From contig NZ_JANUEQ010000004.1 of the NCBI RefSeq assembly GCF_024807845.1, positions 434,001 through 498,000 on the forward strand: 64,000 bases of DNA, read 5' to 3'. The notes beneath the pieces are model-generated. The model had not been told where the DNA came from. It saw only the letters and a program-made list of their open reading frames with translations, and made no database searches. The DNA is from Klebsiella sp. BIGb0407. GTDB lineage: Bacteria > Pseudomonadota > Gammaproteobacteria > Enterobacterales > Enterobacteriaceae. Below are positions 58,374 to 64,000 of this stretch, piece after piece. A program made the translations under genes and the position numbers. Positions within the stretch are counted from its first letter, which is position 1. Each line of letters begins with the position of its first letter.

Positions 58374-59141
58374 GTGCCCACTTTGAAAGTTTCCCTTTTG
58401 CAACAACCCTTAGTATGGATGGACGGTACCGCGAATCTGCGTCAATTTGATCTCTGTATTGAGAACATTACTGGCAGAGATTTGATTATTCTTCCGGAAA
58501 TGTTTACCACCGGTTTCGCAATGGAAGCAGCGCTCCAGTCTTTACCCGAAGAACAAGTGATTGACTGGATGCATCAGAAAGCCCAGCTAACCCAGGCGAT
58601 GGTAGCCGGTAGCGCCGCTTTACAAACTGAACGCGGGCCGGTTAATCGTTTTTTACTGGTTCAGCCTGACGGGACAGTGCATCGCTATGATAAACGCCAT
58701 TTATTCCGTATGGCGGATGAGCATCATCATTATCAGGCGGGTGAAGAACGCGTGATTATTGAGTGGCGCGGCTGGCGTATTTTACCGCTGATTTGCTACG
58801 ATTTACGCTTCCCGGTCTGGTCTCGTAACCGTGACGATTATGACCTTGCCCTGTATGTCGCAAACTGGCCTGCACCAAGGTCATTACACTGGCAGACCTT
58901 ATTGCAGGCACGTGCGATTGAAAACCAGGCCTATGTCGCAGGATGCAACCGCGTCGGCAGTGACGGCAATGGCCACCACTATCGCGGCGACAGTCAAATA
59001 ATCAGCCCGCAGGGCATTGTACTGGCCAGCGCCGATGCGCATCAGGCCACACGTCTGGACGCCTCCCTGTCTCTGCATACCCTTCAGGAATACCGTGAAG
59101 CCTTCCCGGCCTGGCAGGATGCGGACCCGTTTAATTTATAG
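58374..59141 (+). CDS. yafV: Omega-amidase YafV (nitrilase family)
   Basis: A 255-residue nitrilase-superfamily amidase that hydrolyses 2-oxoglutaramate-type amides and belongs to methionine salvage. The catalytic triad motifs are LPEMFTTGF (Glu), YDKRHLF (Lys) and PLICYDLRFP (Cys). The GTG at 58374 (VPTLKVSLLQQPLVWMD) matches the start of E. coli YafV; an ATG six codons earlier is possible. In E. coli it lies near fadE, so it marks the right border of the 19.5-kb insert. Confidence 0.9.
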   Translation: MPTLKVSLLQQPLVWMDGTANLRQFDLCIENITGRDLIILPEMFTTGFAMEAALQSLPEEQVIDWMHQKAQLTQAMVAGSAALQTERGPVNRFLLVQPDGTVHRYDKRHLFRMADEHHHYQAGEERVIIEWRGWRILPLICYDLRFPVWSRNRDDYDLALYVANWPAPRSLHWQTLLQARAIENQAYVAGCNRVGSDGNGHHYRGDSQIISPQGIVLASADAHQATRLDASLSLHTLQEYREAFPAWQDADPFNL

Positions 59142-59149
59142 TCAGATTC

Positions 59150-59177
59150 AGAGATAACGGCACTCGCCGTTATCTCT
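59150..59177 (+). terminator. yafV terminator
   Basis: AGAGATAACGGC and GCCGTTATCTCT form a perfect 12-bp stem with a 4-nt loop, followed by TTTTTA. Confidence 0.9.
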
Positions 59178-59199
59178 TTTTTATCGCTCCCCTTTATCG

Positions 59200-61692
59200 C
59201 TACCTCGCCATTTCCAGCTCAAGCAATTCAGCCACCTGCTGCGGTGCTCCACCGCTCATTAACTGCTGGCGAAATTCGACATGCATCAGCTTACGGGCAA
59301 GTCTGGAGAATATTTTCATATGGTCGCCTTTTTCCCGTTCGCTAACGGTCAGCATAATCACCAGCGAGACGGCTACTTCATCATTCCATGCCAGGGGCTC
59401 TGCCAGGCGCATCACCGACACTGAACTGCTGGAGACGGCAGAAGATTTGCAATGGGGAAGTGCAATCGCAAACCCCAGCGCCGTGGAGAAAACTTCTTCG
59501 CGCTGCCAGATAGCTTTTTCTACCTCGGCACCGGAAAAGGTTCGCTGTTCGACTTCCAGATTATCGGTCAGTACTTTTATCACCTCCGCCTTAGTGCTTA
59601 TCTGGCTATCAAGCAGAATCAATGACGAATCAAAAACCGGCTTTGAGATATCAGCTGATAAATGCTGTAGTTGTTGTACAACCACGCCATCGGCGCTATC
59701 GCACTGCAAAGCCTGATTCAGTATCCGCTCGCTGTCCTCAATGGATAAGCTGGCTAAACGCGCTTTGACTGGCGCTATCCGGCTGGCTGACATACTGATT
59801 TGACGTAATCCGGCCCCCAGCAATAGCGTTAATGCTGCCGGATCACCGCCCATCTCTCCGCACAGGCTGATATCTATTTTCGCGTGATGTGCTTGCTCGG
59901 TTATCTGCTGCAACAGTTGTAAAAATGAAGGATCGAAGTAGTTATAGAGGTGACGCACCTTGCCGTTACCCCGATCGCAGGCAAGGAAATATTGCACAAG
60001 ATCGTTACTGCCAATAGAGATAAAATCGATATAAGGTGCGGCCTTAGCCAGAAAATAGACCACCGACGGCACTTCAGCCATGATGCCAAGCGACCAGTCT
60101 CCGGTAGCAATGCCTTCTTTATTTAGCTGCTGTTGGGTAATGTTAAATTGCTCCCGAAGCCATTTAACTTCTTCAAGAGTGGTGACCATCGGCGCCATAA
60201 TGTGTAGCGGACCGGTCTTACTTGCCCGTAATAAGGCGCGTATTTGTGTGCGGAAAAGACTCATAAATGCCGGATATAAGCGAATACCACGCCAGCCCAG
60301 AAACGGGTTTTCCTCTTCGGGAATATCCAGATAATCGCAGGGCTTATCACCGCCAATATCCAGGGTGCGGATCACGACTTTACGCCCTGCAGCCTGCTCC
60401 AGTACCAGCCGGTAGTCGTGATACTGCTCTTCTTCATCAGGAGGAGCTGAGCGTTCACAAAATAACATTTCAGTGCGAAACAGCCCTATCCCTTCAGCTC
60501 CCGCAGCAAATACTGTTTCGGCTTCAGCAGCAAGCGCGATATTGGCCAATACGGCCACAGGTATTCCCTCCCGGGTACGCCCCGGATGTTGAGTTAATGG
60601 TTGTAAACGTGCGGCAAGCCGATGCTGTTTCCTGGTCTCGAGCTGATACCAGCTCTCTGCCAGAGCATCTGGCGACAGCACCGCCACACCATAGCGAGTA
60701 TCAAGCAATAACGTTTCGCCGCTATTAATCCGTCCCGATTCTGCGGCTTCAATACTTAACAGAGGAATACCGAACGAACGGGCGAGAATAACCGTATGCG
60801 ACGTTTCCCCGCCCGCCCCCATAATGATGCCTTTCAGATACCTCCCCCTCAGAGCCAGAAACTGACCCGGCGTGAGCGGCTGCGGGCTGACAACGATGGT
60901 ATCCCGTACTAACGCGGTCTGTGGCATTAGCTGCTGGGAGGTCAGATGTGCCGCAAGACGCAGTCCTAAGTCCTGTAAATCCAGCACCCGTTGCTGCAAA
61001 TAAGCACTTTGACTCTCACGCAAAGGGCGGCTCAACTCATCCAGCGCCAGCGCCAACGACGCCAGTGCATTACGGGCGGGGCGTTGTGCCAGTAATGCCT
61101 CTTCCATTAAGCTGTCAGCCAGCAATTTGCTATGGGCCTGTAACACTGCGGCAGCATCACCTTTTGCCAGCCGCCACTCTTCATGAAGCTCGTGGCGAAC
61201 TTTCTGCAACGCAGTCTGTATTTGCTGGTAGCGAATACCGTACGCTGTGGCATCCTCCTGTTCAGCCAGCTCTGACAGATCCGGCGCGCCCATATGTAGC
61301 GCAATACCCTGTGCGATCCCCAGACTGACACCCGTACCACGCAGAATTTCAGCCTTAGTCAGGCTCAGATAGACCGGTAACGGGCTTGAGATTTGCGGAG
61401 CTATACTGGCGGCAGGTTCATCGCACCCGGCAAACTCTTCATGGATAAACCGGGATAATGCCTGATGGGCCTGTGCCTCATCCTCTCCCTCGAGCAGCAG
61501 TTCACAGGGATCCTGATACAGGATATCAGTGCCAATCATCCCCAGAACGCTACGCGCATCGGCTTTACGCTGATTACGAAGGTTCAGGATATGAATATTT
61601 GCCCTGAATTCGTTTACACGCTGTTCAAGTGCGCTGGCGGGTCTGGCATGCAGGCCATTCTCCAGCGGGCAGTTAAAAGAGATGGTTAGCAT
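59200..61692 (-). CDS. Multiphosphoryl transfer protein, HPr-EI-EIIA(Fru)
   Basis: An 830-residue fused PTS phosphocarrier. HPr (about 1-85) has His15 in NGLHARPAS. Enzyme I (about 115-680) has the phospho-His299 in GGETSHTVILARSFGIPL and the PEP-site blocks LFRTEMLFCERSAPPDEEEQY and SLCGEMGGD. A fructose-type EIIA ends the protein with His747 in ALPHCKSSAV. It resembles E. coli FryA. It follows the mannosidase gene by 4 nt, so it probably energises uptake of a mannoside by a PTS permease encoded beyond the window. Confidence 0.9.
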   Translation of the reverse strand: MLTISFNCPLENGLHARPASALEQRVNEFRANIHILNLRNQRKADARSVLGMIGTDILYQDPCELLLEGEDEAQAHQALSRFIHEEFAGCDEPAASIAPQISSPLPVYLSLTKAEILRGTGVSLGIAQGIALHMGAPDLSELAEQEDATAYGIRYQQIQTALQKVRHELHEEWRLAKGDAAAVLQAHSKLLADSLMEEALLAQRPARNALASLALALDELSRPLRESQSAYLQQRVLDLQDLGLRLAAHLTSQQLMPQTALVRDTIVVSPQPLTPGQFLALRGRYLKGIIMGAGGETSHTVILARSFGIPLLSIEAAESGRINSGETLLLDTRYGVAVLSPDALAESWYQLETRKQHRLAARLQPLTQHPGRTREGIPVAVLANIALAAEAETVFAAGAEGIGLFRTEMLFCERSAPPDEEEQYHDYRLVLEQAAGRKVVIRTLDIGGDKPCDYLDIPEEENPFLGWRGIRLYPAFMSLFRTQIRALLRASKTGPLHIMAPMVTTLEEVKWLREQFNITQQQLNKEGIATGDWSLGIMAEVPSVVYFLAKAAPYIDFISIGSNDLVQYFLACDRGNGKVRHLYNYFDPSFLQLLQQITEQAHHAKIDISLCGEMGGDPAALTLLLGAGLRQISMSASRIAPVKARLASLSIEDSERILNQALQCDSADGVVVQQLQHLSADISKPVFDSSLILLDSQISTKAEVIKVLTDNLEVEQRTFSGAEVEKAIWQREEVFSTALGFAIALPHCKSSAVSSSSVSVMRLAEPLAWNDEVAVSLVIMLTVSEREKGDHMKIFSRLARKLMHVEFRQQLMSGGAPQQVAELLELEMAR

Positions 61693-61696
61693 GGCA

Positions 61697-64000
61697 TTAC
61701 CCTCTGGCCGATGGTGTTATACGCCACGAAACGGGGGCGCAAACAGGAACCGTTGATTGAGATTCAGAAACCGGACGTTCCGCCAGGGTGACCTCACTGA
61801 TAATCGCCTCCATTTCTGGAGCATGATTTGCCTGTGAATACGAACCTGGGTTCCAGCCACGTAAAATAAGCGCCTCTTCCCCTTGTGCCTTTTTCAGGGT
61901 GCTAAAGTGCAGCGGCGTATCCCAGCGCAGCAGGCTGTAACTCGATGGGAACTGCAGTTGATGAGGATTGGTTTTAAAACGCGCCCAGCCAGAGTCCAGC
62001 CAGCCTGTTATTGGCGTACGCCAGCGCTCAACCTGCTGCCAGAAGTCAGCACTTTCACCCGCATGTAAAGGGATCAGTGCCAGACGGGTATGAAACTCAC
62101 CGGGGATCTGTGATTCAGGGGAAGCCAGCGCCATGCCTGATGCCCGCCCGGGCCGCCAGGGCATACCCGCCCTTCCCAGCCAGCCAACGCTACGCAGCAG
62201 GGTAATAGCGATGGTCGACGGACGTTCTGCCGGGATTTCATATTCCCGGAGTCCGTCGGTCACCACGCTCATGCCTTGCTGACCATCGTGCATCATTACC
62301 AGGCTTTGCATCGGCCAGAGCGAAGCGGGAGCCTCATTCCATTGCTCCTGCTGCCAGACCTCAAGCGTTGACGGGCGGTTATCACGCTGGATCAGGCCGA
62401 ATGGCTGATCGGCAAAGTGAATATCAGTCAATACTTCAGCTGGGATCTCGATTTGTAAACGATGATCTTCCAGGGTGTTATTGACACACACTTTGATATC
62501 CAGCCCCGGGCTTTGGTGCTCCAGCGTAATGATCGTGCTGACATCAAGCCGGGCATTACAGTGGCGGTTATTCCGGTCAGCCAGGGTACGAGGTGCGGTT
62601 ATTGACCAGCTCAGGGTCAGGGTATCGGCCAGGGTTCCCTGTTGCCACTGCGCATCGTGCAATACACCCGTTACCCGCCAGTCATCTTCCGGGGGAGAAT
62701 AGTTGTAGGTATCGCCCGCATCACCGCCGTCCACCAGCTGGATCAGGTTATTCCAGCGCTTACCGCTGCGCTTATCGAGCAATACCACTTGCCCATCTTC
62801 CAGCGTCAGTCGCAGCCACGAATTTTCCAGCACCGGAAGCATCGACGACCGGGCGAGAAAACCAGAGCTTCCTTCTTCCTGTAAATACAGAGTGGTATAG
62901 CCGCAGGCTTGCAGGCTCGAAACTTCCAGCAAGATTTCACATTTACGGTAAAATACCGGTTCTGTACTGTTAGAAAGCTCCTGCACAATCACCGACATAT
63001 CCTGGGACGTTTCCTGCAAAATCTGCCAGCGACAAGGCTGTCCTTGCTCATCAACGATACGGAATGTTTCCCCTGGCAGATAAAGCGTCAACGCAACCAG
63101 TCCGTTGCGTGTTGCAGAAAGGGCATTAAAAATAATGATTTTTTTGCCATCCTGCTGAGCATGAATGCCCTTTGCCAGCATCTGCATATTCAGCTCATAA
63201 AGCTGGTTCGCCTTTTCCTGGCCCGCCAGTAGACGGTTCTTAACGATGGCGTTAACTCTGTCAGAGTTACAGCCGCCAATACTGTCGTGAGCGTGTGATT
63301 TCATCGCCTCACGCCAGATATTTTCGACCACGCGCTGAGGGTAAGGTAACCCGAGTATCCAGTTGATACTGAGCAGGGGCTCCAGCTGGCGACTGACAAA
63401 ATCTTCCAGCCGGGCATTCGCCTGTTTGATATCCATGCGCGTTGAGAAAATACCGCGATGCACACGCATATATTTCGGACTTAATAATTCCCCTTCAAAG
63501 GTGTCCAGCGGCGTATCTACCAGCGAGTCAAAATAACGGGTGAAGTCGCTGCGCTCGAAACGGTACTCAGTTTGCCGGGCGTTCAGATTATCCAGCATAT
63601 CCGGTACGCCATACTCAAAAGGTGACTGGTCGTTGCCGTTTGGCAACAATAGCTGCGAACTGCGGCTGAAAGCCCCCTGCTTTTCCAGCAATGTAGCCAG
63701 TCCTGGCCATGCCTGATGCGCGTCGGTGGGCAGCCATTTCGCAAAGCCGTAGCCCTGAGGTAATACGCTGGTGGTCACCGTGCTGCCATCCTGGCTGCGC
63801 CAGCGGAATTCGGTATAAGGCGTGTCGTACTCGCACCAGCCACGCCAGACCACGGCGCTATCAATTGCAAACTGCTTGAGGAACATAGGGAGCTGGGCAC
63901 TCTGACCAAATGAATCAGGGACATAGCCCACTGCCATCCGGGGGCCAAATTCGTCGCAATCCGCCTGACCCAGCAATAAATTACGGGTTATCGATTCGGC
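61697..64000 (-). CDS. GH38 alpha-mannosidase, MngB-like, N-terminus cut by window edge
   Basis: The frame stays open to the window edge, giving the C-terminal 767 residues of a protein near 870-880. GH38 motifs: ESITRNLLLGQ, RMAVGYVPDSFGQSAQLP, VVWRGW and KSHAHDSIGGCNSD, with zinc-binding His and Asp in HAHD. E. coli MngB has these and hydrolyses 2-O-(6-phospho-alpha-mannosyl)-D-glycerate. A formal start at 63976 is only a TTG inside the frame. It is co-transcribed with the fused PTS protein. The substrate is probably a phosphorylated alpha-mannoside. Confidence 0.9.
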   Translation of the reverse strand, partial: AESITRNLLLGQADCDEFGPRMAVGYVPDSFGQSAQLPMFLKQFAIDSAVVWRGWCEYDTPYTEFRWRSQDGSTVTTSVLPQGYGFAKWLPTDAHQAWPGLATLLEKQGAFSRSSQLLLPNGNDQSPFEYGVPDMLDNLNARQTEYRFERSDFTRYFDSLVDTPLDTFEGELLSPKYMRVHRGIFSTRMDIKQANARLEDFVSRQLEPLLSINWILGLPYPQRVVENIWREAMKSHAHDSIGGCNSDRVNAIVKNRLLAGQEKANQLYELNMQMLAKGIHAQQDGKKIIIFNALSATRNGLVALTLYLPGETFRIVDEQGQPCRWQILQETSQDMSVIVQELSNSTEPVFYRKCEILLEVSSLQACGYTTLYLQEEGSSGFLARSSMLPVLENSWLRLTLEDGQVVLLDKRSGKRWNNLIQLVDGGDAGDTYNYSPPEDDWRVTGVLHDAQWQQGTLADTLTLSWSITAPRTLADRNNRHCNARLDVSTIITLEHQSPGLDIKVCVNNTLEDHRLQIEIPAEVLTDIHFADQPFGLIQRDNRPSTLEVWQQEQWNEAPASLWPMQSLVMMHDGQQGMSVVTDGLREYEIPAERPSTIAITLLRSVGWLGRAGMPWRPGRASGMALASPESQIPGEFHTRLALIPLHAGESADFWQQVERWRTPITGWLDSGWARFKTNPHQLQFPSSYSLLRWDTPLHFSTLKKAQGEEALILRGWNPGSYSQANHAPEMEAIISEVTLAERPVSESQSTVPVCAPVSWRITPSARG

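Overview
The window is chromosomal DNA of an Enterobacterales bacterium. From about 16.7 kb to 59 kb the core gene order is that of Escherichia coli K-12 read in reverse: proA-proB, phoE, crl-frsA, gpt, pepD, dinB, yafK, yafJ, gmhA, fadE, yafV. The genes are complete, and several carry their expected control sites (Pho box at phoE, LexA box at dinB, FadR-like site at fadE). I cannot name the genus from the sequence alone. No rRNA, tRNA or CRISPR array was seen. The tRNA-Thr gene that follows proA in E. coli is missing.

Layout. 0-4.3 kb: start of a GntP-type gluconate permease with a GntR-type operator, an acetoin/2,3-butanediol dehydrogenase, and a divergent MalT/AcoK-type activator. 4.4-8.9 kb: a small DUF1471 periplasmic protein and an alpha-glucoside PTS locus (GntR regulator, EIICB, GH4 phospho-alpha-glucosidase). 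8.9-16.7 kb: an HxlR regulator with an alcohol dehydrogenase, a large nitrate reductase fused to a CysJ-type flavoprotein, and a citrate transporter. 16.7-38.8 kb: the conserved backbone, interrupted by two accessory inserts. Insert A (22.5-26.3 kb, between frsA and gpt) holds two AT-rich orphan genes and a polar amino-acid ABC importer. Insert B (28.6-32.7 kb, between pepD and dinB) holds a 56-residue peptide gene followed by an M29-like metallopeptidase-fold protein and a TPR/GT9-like glycosyltransferase, with a divergent single Fn3-domain protein. 38.9-58.3 kb (between fadE and yafV): a gene remnant, an ABC exporter whose 5' end is out of frame at a T8-A5 tract, then a large cluster of flavin monooxygenases and two full peptide/nickel-family ABC importers, probably for organosulfur scavenging. 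59.2-64 kb: a fused HPr-EI-EIIA PTS protein and a GH38 alpha-mannosidase that runs off the window end.

The most promising unexplained system is insert B. The small peptide has a polar N-terminal part and an uncharged C-terminal tail ending SLWA. A strong hairpin separates its gene from the two downstream genes, which is a common arrangement for precursor peptides of ribosomally made, modified peptides (RiPPs). None of the usual RiPP enzymes is present, so a peptide maturation route using an M29-fold protein and a GT9-like glycosyltransferase would be new to me. The insert is bounded by two diverged copies of one 40-nt terminator hairpin and has an IS3-type transposase remnant at one end, consistent with insertion into a once shared pepD/dinB terminator. 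The other standouts are the nitrate reductase-flavoprotein fusion and the slippery heptamer in the ABC exporter gene.
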